From Candidatus Fusicatenibacter intestinigallinarum (GTDB lineage: Bacteria > Bacillota > Clostridia > Lachnospirales > Lachnospiraceae): DNA of 64,000 nucleotides. The translations under genes and the position numbers were made by a program. Where the stretch lies: NCBI GenBank assembly GCA_019119555.1, contig DWWU01000016.1:1-64000 (forward strand). The letters are read 5' to 3'. A model generated the notes under the pieces. It saw nothing but the letters and a program-made list of their open reading frames with translations, was not told the DNA's origin and searched no databases. Below are positions 9,389-17,227 of this stretch, in pieces (the stretch's first letter is position 1; each line of letters begins with the position of its first letter).

Positions 9389-9417
9389 ATTATACCTAAT
9401 ACTCTATCGCGTTTATG
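9389..9417 (-). promoter_or_regulatory. Possible promoter of the zinc-ribbon/DUF5685/J-domain operon
   Basis: Perfect -10 TATAAT on the minus strand (9389-9394), 19 bp before the first start codon region. The hexamer 17 bp upstream, CATAAA, is a poor -35. Confidence 0.4.
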
Positions 9418-9517
9418 CAGGAAATTCAATGTTCTCCCGATAAATTTTTTCTAAATTTTATCTTCCGTCGCAGAAACCTGTGGCACTGGCAGGGGATTTA
9501 TGCTAGAGTATTTATAT

Positions 9518-9650
9518 GATGCCAGGGTCAAAAGATCGTACTTTTCATGCTTGCATGAAAAAGTACGACTTTGAGGTGTTTTAAGATTTCGGGAGCACGA
9601 AGTGCGGAGAAATCCGTGGCATCATGGGGGCAAAATACCTTTTGAACCCA
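9518..9650. repeat. Multi-hairpin intergenic element (single copy here)
   Basis: The element starts GATGCCAGGGTCAAAAG and ends with GGCATC and CCTTTTGAACCC, so the ends are partly inverted. Inside are a 15-bp hairpin (TCGTACTTTTCATGC, 9536-9550, pairing with 9553-9568) and a second hairpin with GATTTC / GAAATC arms near 9585-9614. It fills most of the 330-bp gap between two divergent genes. No ORF or transposase is present. Confidence 0.6.
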
Positions 9651-9700
9651 ACAACTTTATATGGCCGGAATCCCTGTCGGTTTCCGGATAAGGAAAGGCA

Positions 9701-9997
9701 ATGGAAAGGATGGAAACTGCAATGAATCTGAAGAGGATTGGTGCAATTGCCGGGATCGTGATTTTGCTGGGATTTGCAGTGGCGGCTATGGTGTTTTCAT
9801 TCATTGATGCGCCGTGGGCCCGGCAGGCTCTGAGCGCTTCTCTGTTCTGCGCGATTGTGATCCCTGTTTTTATTTATCTTATGATGCTTGTGGCAAAGGT
9901 ACTGCGGGGCAGGGGCGTTGACGATGATGCAGAAAAAAAACAGACAAAGGAACAGAAGCCGGAGAAAAATCCGGGCGAAAAGAGTTCAGTGAAATAA
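9701..9997 (+). CDS. Small two-helix membrane protein, unknown function
   Basis: A 98-residue protein with two transmembrane helices, roughly residues 12-33 (IGAIAGIVILLGFAVAAMVF) and 43-65 (LFCAIVIPVFIYLMMLVAK), and a highly charged Lys/Glu-rich tail. Both ATG 9701 (after AAGGAAAGG) and ATG 9722 (after AAAGGATGG) have plausible ribosome sites. The later one would give a tighter 91-residue protein. It lies 65 bp before the HAD phosphatase and probably shares its transcript. The family was not recognised. Confidence 0.65.
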   Translation: MERMETAMNLKRIGAIAGIVILLGFAVAAMVFSFIDAPWARQALSASLFCAIVIPVFIYLMMLVAKVLRGRGVDDDAEKKQTKEQKPEKNPGEKSSVK

Positions 9998-10062
9998 AAA
10001 AAGTTCAGGCAGAATCTTCTTTCCCGGAGAGAACGTCTGATAGGAAAGGCTGGTATGTATTT

Positions 10063-10683
10063 ATGATTGATACGGTTGTATTCGATGTAGGAAACGTCCT
10101 GGTGGAATGGAATTACCTGGATTATCTGGATTCACTCGGTTTTTCAGAGGAGACAAAAAACGCAGTGGTAAAAGCTATCTTCCAGAATCCTGTCTGGAAC
10201 TCTCTGGATCAGGGAACTGTTTCGGCGGAAGACGCGCTGGTCTCCTTTATCCGCATGGCCCCGGACTACGAGCAGGAAATCCGGACGGCCTTCGGCGGCT
10301 GTGAAAACTGTATTCACCTGTTCCCTTATTCGGTGGAATGGGTGCAGTCTCTGAAAGAACGGGGATGCCGGGTTCTGATTCTGTCCAATTATTCCGAATA
10401 TCTCTTCGAGAAGACAAAGGACCGAATGGAGTTTCTGCCTCTGATGGACGGCACGCTGTTTTCCTATCGCGTTCAGATGGTAAAACCGCAGCCTCAGATC
10501 TACCGGAAGCTGATTGAAATGTTCGATCTTGTGCCGGAGCGTACAGTGTTTATCGATGACATGAAAGAAAATGTGGACGGGGCTGCCGCCTTCGGCATTC
10601 ACCCGATACACTTTCTCGGATACGAGGATGCGAAAGAAAAACTGGCGGCATTGTTATCCTCTGATACAGCGGAAGATAAGTAA
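10063..10683 (+). CDS. HAD-superfamily hydrolase (subfamily IA)
   Basis: A 206-residue HAD phosphatase. Motif I is FDVGNVLVEW near residue 8, where the second catalytic Asp is replaced by Asn (DVGNV), as is common in the YihX-like group. Motif II is LILSNYSEY near residue 105, motif III is the Lys in MVKPQPQIY near residue 147, and motif IV is VFIDDMKENV near residue 165. The substrate is probably a small sugar phosphate or nucleotide, but this is not determined. AGGAAAGG lies 13 bases before the ATG, a long gap. The stop codon touches the left end of a long perfect palindrome. Confidence 0.85.
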   Translation: MIDTVVFDVGNVLVEWNYLDYLDSLGFSEETKNAVVKAIFQNPVWNSLDQGTVSAEDALVSFIRMAPDYEQEIRTAFGGCENCIHLFPYSVEWVQSLKERGCRVLILSNYSEYLFEKTKDRMEFLPLMDGTLFSYRVQMVKPQPQIYRKLIEMFDLVPERTVFIDDMKENVDGAAAFGIHPIHFLGYEDAKEKLAALLSSDTAEDK

Positions 10684-10728
10684 CTGAGGTGGTTACAGTT
10701 CAGCGGGCTGAACTGTAACCACCTCAGT
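10683..10728. repeat. Dispersed palindrome, copy 3 (extended, 22-bp perfect arms)
   Basis: Arms 10683-10704 and 10707-10728 are perfectly complementary around a GG loop. The core is GTTACAGTTCAGC / GCTGAACTGTAAC, and the flanks ACTGAGGTG / CACCTCAGT extend the stem. It begins at the last base of the HAD stop codon and ends 20 bp before the blaI -35 box. No T-run follows. Confidence 0.9.
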
Positions 10729-10748
10729 GACAAATTTCACGATGGATC

Positions 10749-10813
10749 TTGACAAAATCTCCCTACAGCTGTAGTATGAAATTAAAAAACTACAGTTGTA
10801 GGGAGGTTTTGTC
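10749..10813 (+). promoter_or_regulatory. blaI promoter with two BlaI-type operators inside a 24-bp inverted repeat
   Basis: TTGACA (10749-10754), 17-bp spacer and TAGTAT (10772-10777) form the promoter. TACAGCTGTA (10764-10773) lies in the spacer and touches the -10. TACAGTTGTA (10791-10800) lies just after the expected start and before the GGGAGG ribosome site. Both match the TACA-N2-TGTA pattern known for BlaI/MecI. The arms 10751-10774 and 10790-10813 are inverted repeats with two mismatches, ending directly at the ATG. Autorepression is inferred. Confidence 0.85.
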
Positions 10814-11179
10814 ATGAATCATTTATCAGATGCGGAATGGGCGGTTATGGAAGTTCTGTGGGAGCGGAATTCCTGTACCTTAGGCGAAATTTCAGATGTT
10901 CTGGCCGATTCCATGGGCTGGAGACAGAATACGGTTTATACCTATCTGACACGGATGGAAAAGAAAGGACTTGTAACGATCGATAAGTCCTGCAGTCCGC
11001 ACCGTTATTCGTTCACCGTCAGTCGGGAAACCTGTGCCAGAGAGGAGCGTTCTTCTCTGCTCCATAAGGTTTACAAAGGCTCCGCCGGAAATCTGATCAC
11101 TGCATTTCTGAAAGAATCCAGAATCTCCGAGGAGGAGCGCAGAAAGCTCCGGAAACTGCTGGATGACATGGAAGTCTGA
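10814..11179 (+). CDS. blaI: BlaI/MecI/CopY family transcriptional repressor
   Basis: A 121-residue repressor with the family's N-terminal winged helix (LSDAEWAVMEVLWERNSCT, DSMGWRQNTVYTYLTRMEKK) and C-terminal dimer helix. In BlaI/MecI the membrane sensor peptidase triggers repressor cleavage, lifting repression. The usual length (about 120-130) is kept. A GGGAGG ribosome site sits inside the operator repeat, so binding could affect transcription while the RNA hairpin could affect translation. It is followed 43 bp later by an M56 sensor-like gene, the standard blaI-blaR1 arrangement. Confidence 0.93.
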   Translation: MNHLSDAEWAVMEVLWERNSCTLGEISDVLADSMGWRQNTVYTYLTRMEKKGLVTIDKSCSPHRYSFTVSRETCAREERSSLLHKVYKGSAGNLITAFLKESRISEEERRKLRKLLDDMEV

Positions 11180-11222
11180 AGCACAGACGCTGCGGAATCT
11201 ATAAGACAGGGGGGTGCTGCAT

Positions 11223-13220
11223 ATGACAGATCTATGGGGATTTCTTTTACAGACAATGGAAGCTTCCTGGGCGGCATTGTTTCTGCTGATCATCAAACGT
11301 CTGCTGTCCGACAAGCTTTCTCCCCGCTGGCAGTATGGAATCTGGAGCCTGTTTTTTCTCCGCCTTCTGGTTCCCGCCGGCGTGACAGGCCGATATCTTC
11401 TGACGTCTCCTGTGGTCGCTTTGCAGACTCTGCGGGAAAGTGCGGAATCCGCACTCTCGTCCCGGTTCTGTACCGCCGCTGCTCCTGTGAACGTTTCCTT
11501 TGGTCTTCCCCGGATCACCGGCAGACCCGGAAGCATCACAGACTGGCTGTTCGTGATTTATCTGGCCGGCGTGGTTTTCTGCATCGGACGGTATTTTTTC
11601 TCCTATCTCTGTCTGAGGCTTCTCCTTCGCGGCGGGCGGCCTGTACTTCCGAAACTGCAGGCGCAGCTGGATGCCGTATGCAGCCGTTATCACCTGAAGC
11701 CCTGCCGGGCAGTGATGCTGCCGGAAGCTCCGTCCGCTTTTATCTGCGGTGTGTGTTCGCCGGTACTGGTGCTGCCGACGGAAGAGATTGACGACAAAAT
11801 CCTGCTCCATGAACTGCTGCACCGCCGTTCGATGGATGCGCTTCAGAGTATTCTCTGGAGCTTTTTCCGGTCGGTACACTGGTGCAATCCGTTTCTTCAG
11901 TATGTCTTCAACCGGATCGGAAACGACATGGAGTCCCTCTGCGACCAGCGGGTCCTGGAGCGGCTGGAAGGGGAGGAACGGCGCAGGTATGGGAAAATCC
12001 TGCTGGACATGACCAACGACCGCTACCCCCGCGCGCCCGGAACAACCTCTCTCTCCAACGGCGGCAGAAATATCCGCAGGCGCATCGAAGCGATCGCCCG
12101 GTTCCAGAAATATCCCCGGGGCATGGGGCTTGTCTCCGTGTGCATTGGAGCAACGCTGTTTTTTCCGCTGTTGTCCGGCGTATCCCGGGTGATACTCCCG
12201 ACCGGGAGCGGAACCGGGACAGGTGCTTTCTCACGGGAGATCGCCGCAGCGCATCTGGTAAGCTGTACCACCGCCGCCGGCGCTCTGGATACTTTCGCAA
12301 AGGGAGTGATGGATCTGAATCCTGTGTGGCTCACGGCCTCCGGAGGCGCCCTGGCACAGGAGCAGACAAGAGCCTTGATGGACGCCATCCAAACCGGTCG
12401 TCTGGTGTTCGACGGCAGTTATTATGTCTATAATCCCGAACTTCAGGAAGACGGAAGTTTCCGCCTGCTCCTGGTGTTTCCTTCAGATTCTGTATCTGCG
12501 GAAAACAGCCGTTCCTCTGTCGGCGCCGCCAGCCCCGATACGGGCTGTTATGTATTTCCCGTCAGACTGCATTGCAGCGCCCACAGAACCTGGACCGTGG
12601 AAGTTACCGGCGATTATCTCAGCTTTCTTGCCGATGATGCTTTCGGTTTTGCCTGCGGCTCCGACAGTCTTCCGGCCATGTCAGCCGAAAAGGAAGGGGA
12701 CACCGGCACATTTTTCGGAAGCTTTCAATTGATCTACACGGTGGAGCAGTCCTGGGATACGGAAGCCGGCTCTCCCGAATTTCTGACGGGAATCACAAAT
12801 CCGGAATCCTATTTCACCCCGTTTCCGGATACGGACGCCGTTTTCGCCTCCGCCTTCTGCAGCCGGAATTTCCGATGGACGCCCGACGAAACGTTTCTCG
12901 CCTCCCGGACAGCGTCCCATGCGGAATTATATGTGACATTTACCAATGAAACGGCCGACGCGCCCGCTGACCTGAGCAAGACAGTTTCCGGCCTGGATCC
13001 TGTGGAAAATTATGAGGAAAGTGACTTTTTTACCGTCGGCAGCGACTTCGCTTCTGCCTCCTGGAACAGGGAACTGTACACAGGCGGCAGTTCTTCTTTC
13101 GGCCAGACCGGCGGTTCTGTTTCCTTTCCGTCGGATACTCTCTGCAGAATGGATCTTTCTCTTGACGGCATTCTGCAGGAAACTGCGTTCTTTACTGTTA
13201 AGGAAGGAGTGATTTCATGA
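11223..13220 (+). CDS. BlaR1-like M56 family membrane metallopeptidase
   Basis: A 665-residue protein with several N-terminal transmembrane helices. The M56 zinc peptidase motif HELLHRRSMDALQ is near residue 196, with the downstream NDMESLCDQRVLE segment carrying the expected third ligand. A further helix near residue 300 leads into about 350 residues that should be extracellular. That sensor part lacks the penicillin-binding triad of classical BlaR1/MecR1 (no STxK or KTG seen), so the inducer is uncertain. ATG 11223 follows a G-rich ribosome site. The stop overlaps the next gene by four bases (ATGA). It probably signals to the BlaI repressor upstream. Confidence 0.85.
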   Translation: MTDLWGFLLQTMEASWAALFLLIIKRLLSDKLSPRWQYGIWSLFFLRLLVPAGVTGRYLLTSPVVALQTLRESAESALSSRFCTAAAPVNVSFGLPRITGRPGSITDWLFVIYLAGVVFCIGRYFFSYLCLRLLLRGGRPVLPKLQAQLDAVCSRYHLKPCRAVMLPEAPSAFICGVCSPVLVLPTEEIDDKILLHELLHRRSMDALQSILWSFFRSVHWCNPFLQYVFNRIGNDMESLCDQRVLERLEGEERRRYGKILLDMTNDRYPRAPGTTSLSNGGRNIRRRIEAIARFQKYPRGMGLVSVCIGATLFFPLLSGVSRVILPTGSGTGTGAFSREIAAAHLVSCTTAAGALDTFAKGVMDLNPVWLTASGGALAQEQTRALMDAIQTGRLVFDGSYYVYNPELQEDGSFRLLLVFPSDSVSAENSRSSVGAASPDTGCYVFPVRLHCSAHRTWTVEVTGDYLSFLADDAFGFACGSDSLPAMSAEKEGDTGTFFGSFQLIYTVEQSWDTEAGSPEFLTGITNPESYFTPFPDTDAVFASAFCSRNFRWTPDETFLASRTASHAELYVTFTNETADAPADLSKTVSGLDPVENYEESDFFTVGSDFASASWNRELYTGGSSSFGQTGGSVSFPSDTLCRMDLSLDGILQETAFFTVKEGVIS

Positions 13221-13783
13221 AATCCAACAGCTACCTCGACTCTCTGACGCGTATTGCCTGGGCTTACCTTTTTCTTTTCCTGAATCTTTCGGCGAACAGC
13301 CGTACTGTGTCCGTAAATCTGTTTCCGGACTGGATCGGATACCTTCTGATTTTTCAGGCGCTTCCGGCAATTGAAAAAGAGGAGCGCACCGCAGCCCTTC
13401 TCAGGCCTGTGGTCGTGCTCCTCGGCATCTTCGACGCAGTCAACTGGACCGCTTCCCTGTTCACCGGAAAGACGCTTTCGCTTCCGCTGCTGCAACTGAT
13501 CGCTTCTGTCCTCACCCTGTATTTTCATTTTCAGTTTCTGACAGATCTGGCGTCAGTGGCCAGTGCGCACGGTCTTCCCCGTTTTTCCGCACGCCTGCTG
13601 CATATGCGCACTGCCGCCACACTGTGCAGCGCAGTCTTATCGGTGCTTTACTATATCGGTTCTCTGGACGCGCTCTCCGGAATCCTTCTGTTTTTCCTGA
13701 TCGGCGTATCTCTGATTCTCGCCGTCTGGTTCCCGGTGTCCCTGTTTTCCTTTAGGAACGAAGAACGCCGGCGGGCGTTCTAA
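13217..13783 (+). CDS. Multi-pass membrane protein, third gene of the bla-like operon
   Basis: A 188-residue protein with about five hydrophobic helices (for example WAYLFLFLNLS, WIGYLLIFQALPA, VVVLLGIFDAVNW, ILLFFLIGVSLILAVW). It has a short basic tail and no catalytic motif that I recognise. It overlaps the M56 gene stop as ATGA, so translational coupling is likely, and it should work with or modulate that sensor (inference from context only). Its stop lies four bases before the end of the convergent gene on the other strand, leaving no room for separate terminators. Confidence 0.75.
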   Translation: MKSNSYLDSLTRIAWAYLFLFLNLSANSRTVSVNLFPDWIGYLLIFQALPAIEKEERTAALLRPVVVLLGIFDAVNWTASLFTGKTLSLPLLQLIASVLTLYFHFQFLTDLASVASAHGLPRFSARLLHMRTAATLCSAVLSVLYYIGSLDALSGILLFFLIGVSLILAVWFPVSLFSFRNEERRRAF

Positions 13784-13787
13784 CCGT

Positions 13788-14198
13788 TCAGTCATCCCTG
13801 ACGTTGAGAACGTATTCTCCGTCCGTCTCTTCGGTCAGCCAGTAAATGTTCATCTCATCCGGTTCAAATTCTTCTCCCAGTCGGGCAGTCACCGTCTGGT
13901 GGCTGTCCAGCCGGATGGTCACAACACAGTCCTCTCCCCCGGACGGGCTCACGGAAAAATACGCTTCCGTCCCCGGGTTCATATACTGGCTGTTCACCGC
14001 CTCCTGCGGTATTCCGTTTTTCTGATAGCTGACGCTGATCGCGTAAATCACATCCTCTGAATCATTTCCGATCACCAGGTTGCACCCTCTGCGCTCCAGC
14101 GTCTCTGTTTTTATCTCCCTTGCCGCCCGGGTTGCAATCCCTCCTGCCGCGGCTCCTGCAACGACTGTACACACCAGTACTACAATCCATTTTTTCAT
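13788..14198 (-). CDS. Small secreted or membrane-anchored protein, unknown
   Basis: A 136-residue protein with an N-terminal hydrophobic segment (KKWIVVLVCTVVAGAAAGGI) that could be a signal peptide or anchor. It is followed by a beta-rich extracellular part containing SEDVIYAISVSYQKNGI and DCVVTIRLDSHQTVTARLG. No lipobox Cys follows the helix directly. ATG 14196-14198 has GAGG five bases ahead. The longer in-frame extension is rejected because it lacks a ribosome site. It lies 62 bp after the PBP gene in the same direction, so cotranscription is likely. Confidence 0.7.
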   Translation of the reverse strand: MKKWIVVLVCTVVAGAAAGGIATRAAREIKTETLERRGCNLVIGNDSEDVIYAISVSYQKNGIPQEAVNSQYMNPGTEAYFSVSPSGGEDCVVTIRLDSHQTVTARLGEEFEPDEMNIYWLTEETDGEYVLNVRDD

Positions 14199-14259
14199 AC
14201 TTACCTCTTTCTGACGCATTTCACGCGTCACTCATGGCAGAAACGTATCTTCCGTATCT

Positions 14260-16371
14260 TCATTGTACCGCCTGTTCTCCCAGAATCCCGGGCAGAACCT
14301 CCATGGTCTTCGAGACCACATAGCCGCTTCCGCCCCGATCCCTGACATCCTGCACCATTGTCATCAACAGGAAGGAATCCTCCATCTCCCGGTCCGGCGT
14401 CAGAATCCCAAGCCATCCCAGCTCTATGCCGTCCGTGTCCTCCTGGCTGTCCTTGATCTCGGCGGTTCCTGTCTTTCCCGCGAGAGTGACTCCCTCCATC
14501 CGGCACCCGTGAGCGGTTCCCTCCGGCTGCTCCACCACCTGGATCATATCATTTTTCACCGTCTCAGCGGCTTCCTCCGTAAACGCGTTCTCCACCCAGA
14601 CCGTCGGCTGACGGTCCTCCGTGACACGAAGATAAGGTTCTATCATATCTCCGCCATTGACGAACGCGGAATACATTGCGGCCAGATGCAGCGGATTGAC
14701 CAGGATCTGCCCCTGTCCGTATCCGCTGTCCGCCAGCTGAATCTCCGTCCATTCCCCCTCTTCATTGGCATAGGTGGATTCGGTCGTCCAGATATCAAAC
14801 GGCACTCTCTCGTTAAAGCCGAGACGATCCAGCTGCTCTGTCAGCGTCTCCTGGCCCATGTTCAGCGCGGCGCGGGCAAAATAAATGTTGTCAGACAGAA
14901 CCATCGCATTCTCCAGGTTGGCCGGATCCGTCCCGTGAAGCGTCGTCACATAATAATTGCCCCAGCTTTCATCTTTCTGCCAGCTGGTGCCGGCGGCTCC
15001 CATATCTTCCTCCGCATCCAGCGTACCTGTACTGAGGCCGATGCCTGCGATAATCGGCTTAAAGGACGATCCAGGAACAAAGGTTGCCCGAAACCGGTTC
15101 AGCATCGGCTGCGCCTCATTCTCACGGATGGCGTTCCAGGTATTCTCCGACATTCCAAGAACAAACAGGTTGTTGTCATAAGCGGGAGTGCTCACCAGCG
15201 CCAGCACCTCCCCGGTTCTTGGATTCATTGCCACAGATACGCTCTGGTCCTCCTGATACACCTCATACAGCTGTCTCTGCAGTTCCGCATCGACGGTAAG
15301 GGTGATATCCGTCCCGTCAACCGCTTCTTTCCGCAGGACCAGCTCTTTATCCGCTCCGTCTTCGTCGACAATCATGATCTGGCCGCCGGAACTTCCCCTG
15401 AGTTCTTCCTCGTAAAGGCTCTCCACGCCGCTTTTTCCGATCACGCTGGAAGTGGTGTATCCCTCTCCCTCATGTTTTTCCAGCTCCTCTGCTGTGATAT
15501 TCTGCACATATCCTACCAGATGCGCCGCCGCTTCCCCGAGAGGATATACCCGTTCCGATGCATCCGTAACCATAACCCCCGGAATCTCAAGAAGCTGTCC
15601 CGCCAGGGAATCCGACGACGGCTCGTTCATGGATGCTTTTCCCAGAACCTCCATATCCAGCCCGCTTTTCTTAATCTCCCGGATCGGAACAAAGGAATCA
15701 TCCTTCACCCAGAATGCCGACAGCTTGTTCTGAATTGCATCCACCGTGGTATCCAGAAGCTCCGCCAGTCTCTGCAGATCCTCCGGCTCCCCGCTCATTT
15801 TCCCCGGTACCAGACCCACCGAGGAGACAACTCCCTGCCCTGCCAGGAGAATCCCGTTCCGGTCATAAATACTGCCTCTCTGCGCATTCAGCGTTTCCAC
15901 TCTGACCTTGTCTTCCTCCTGAAGATTCGGAAAAATCAGCCCGTCATTCCAGGAGAGCAGATAGTCCTCCCGTCCGTCCTTGTGAAACACCGCCGTCTGA
16001 CGGAAAGACACTTCTCCGGCCAGCGTATCCATCGTCATCTGATACGTCACACTCTGCGTGGTTCTTCCGCTGGTTCTGTTCTCATTTCCCTCACTGAGAA
16101 TCTCCACCGTGATATTCTCCGCTTCGATTCCCTCATAGATCTTTCCGTTTCTTTCCGTAAACGTCTCTTCGTCGGTCTCCCTGCGGCTTTCCTCGTCCAG
16201 CAGGCGGTACATGGTTCCGTATTCCCTCTGATTCAGCGCTTCCGTGTATGCCTCCAGTGTTTCAGCGGCAGTTCTGCTGCCCCTGCCTGCCAGCGTCCAG
16301 GCGATTCCGCCTCCCGCGGCCGCAAGGACAAGCAGAGCCGCCAGTGAAGCCAGCCATCGTCTCTTCTTCAT
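14260..16371 (-). CDS. PBP2a-like class B penicillin-binding protein (transpeptidase)
   Basis: A 703-residue peptidoglycan transpeptidase anchored by an N-terminal helix (residues about 5-28). Residues about 35-145 form a MecA-type NTF2-like domain (TLEAYTEALNQREYGTMYRL). The PBP dimerisation domain starts at RGSIYDRNGILLA. The transpeptidase domain has SSFK (near residue 433), SDN (near 492) and KTGTA (near 630), so all three catalytic motifs are intact. AAGGAG lies six bases before the ATG. It faces the blaI-blaR1-like operon convergently. No TACA-N2-TGTA operator was seen before its own start, so regulation by BlaI is unproven. MecA-type PBPs are often low-affinity for beta-lactams, which is family knowledge and not shown here. 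Confidence 0.92.
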   Translation of the reverse strand: MKKRRWLASLAALLVLAAAGGGIAWTLAGRGSRTAAETLEAYTEALNQREYGTMYRLLDEESRRETDEETFTERNGKIYEGIEAENITVEILSEGNENRTSGRTTQSVTYQMTMDTLAGEVSFRQTAVFHKDGREDYLLSWNDGLIFPNLQEEDKVRVETLNAQRGSIYDRNGILLAGQGVVSSVGLVPGKMSGEPEDLQRLAELLDTTVDAIQNKLSAFWVKDDSFVPIREIKKSGLDMEVLGKASMNEPSSDSLAGQLLEIPGVMVTDASERVYPLGEAAAHLVGYVQNITAEELEKHEGEGYTTSSVIGKSGVESLYEEELRGSSGGQIMIVDEDGADKELVLRKEAVDGTDITLTVDAELQRQLYEVYQEDQSVSVAMNPRTGEVLALVSTPAYDNNLFVLGMSENTWNAIRENEAQPMLNRFRATFVPGSSFKPIIAGIGLSTGTLDAEEDMGAAGTSWQKDESWGNYYVTTLHGTDPANLENAMVLSDNIYFARAALNMGQETLTEQLDRLGFNERVPFDIWTTESTYANEEGEWTEIQLADSGYGQGQILVNPLHLAAMYSAFVNGGDMIEPYLRVTEDRQPTVWVENAFTEEAAETVKNDMIQVVEQPEGTAHGCRMEGVTLAGKTGTAEIKDSQEDTDGIELGWLGILTPDREMEDSFLLMTMVQDVRDRGGSGYVVSKTMEVLPGILGEQAVQ

Positions 16372-16424
16372 GCGATTCTCCTTTTCCCGTGTACTCAGCG
16401 ATCAGTCAGAACGTTTCATAAATC

Positions 16425-16452
16425 GTAACAGTTCAGCTGGCTGAACTGTTAC
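16425..16452. repeat. 28-bp dispersed palindrome, copy 4
   Basis: GTAACAGTTCAGC and GCTGAACTGTTAC arms are perfect around TG. The recO stop codon (16449-16451) lies inside the right arm, and the PBP start follows 54 bp further on. Confidence 0.9.
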
Positions 16453-17204
16453 CATAAATCTGCAGACATTGTCTCCAGAATCTGGAGACTCTTCATTTTT
16501 CTGTCCATATATTTTCCGGACAGAAGATTCATCAGATGTTCCAGTTCTCTGAGGACTTCCTCTGTCACAGTAAAAGTATACAGCTTTTCCAGCGGTGACG
16601 CAATCACATACCGACAGGTATACAGGGCAGATTCCGACAGCTCCAGACCGCCTCTTTTGGCAGACGCGCATTTGCCGCAGAGCATTCCGTCGTGCTGCAG
16701 GGAAAACACTTTCAGTTCCGTCGTCGTCCCGCATCCGGCGCAGGCAAACAGATCCGGATATTCTCCGTTGAGCACCATCGCTTTCAGCTCAAAAATCCTG
16801 CGGATCAGCCGGACGGGGATTCTGTTTCTGATCAGGGCTTTCAGCGAAATGTAGAGAAGATTCAGCATCTGTGTCTCATCGTTCTCCTCCCGCCCATAAT
16901 AATCCGCCAGCTCCATAAAATAATATCCATAGTAAACGCCTGGCTGCATCGCAGCCAGGCCTGTAAAATATTCCCGTATGGACGCCTGCTGAAGGCTGAA
17001 GCTGTTTCTGCCCTCATAGATCGTAAAGGTACCGAAGGCGAACGTATTGGAGGCAGCCATCAGCGGACTGTTCATCCTCCTGGCTCCACGGGCGAAAGCC
17101 GTAAGTTTTCCCCGCTCCCGGGTCAGAAGCACCAGACGCCGGTCATATTCCCCGATCGGCATTGCAGACAGGATCATCCCCGTCACCTGCATTGCTTCCC
17201 CCAT
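16449..17204 (-). CDS. recO: DNA repair protein RecO
   Basis: A 251-residue recombination mediator that loads RecA with RecF/RecR. The N-terminal OB fold is seen in QVTGMILSAMPIGEYDRRLV and the central helical domain follows. The zinc site is formed by CAGC near residue 150 and CGKC near residue 172. ATG 17202-17204 has AGGAGG eight bases ahead. An upstream in-frame start is rejected. It follows era by 23 bp in the same direction, a common clostridial pairing. Its TAA stop is supplied by the palindrome copy at 16425-16452. Confidence 0.93.
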   Translation of the reverse strand: MGEAMQVTGMILSAMPIGEYDRRLVLLTRERGKLTAFARGARRMNSPLMAASNTFAFGTFTIYEGRNSFSLQQASIREYFTGLAAMQPGVYYGYYFMELADYYGREENDETQMLNLLYISLKALIRNRIPVRLIRRIFELKAMVLNGEYPDLFACAGCGTTTELKVFSLQHDGMLCGKCASAKRGGLELSESALYTCRYVIASPLEKLYTFTVTEEVLRELEHLMNLLSGKYMDRKMKSLQILETMSADLW

Positions 17205-17227
17205 TCCGCTCGCCTCCTTTTTCAAAT

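Noticed and set aside
14263-16347. Long open frame on the plus strand opposite the PBP gene
   Set aside because: It mirrors the PBP gene codon pattern, has no ribosome site and its translation resembles no protein family, whereas the minus strand has all PBP motifs.
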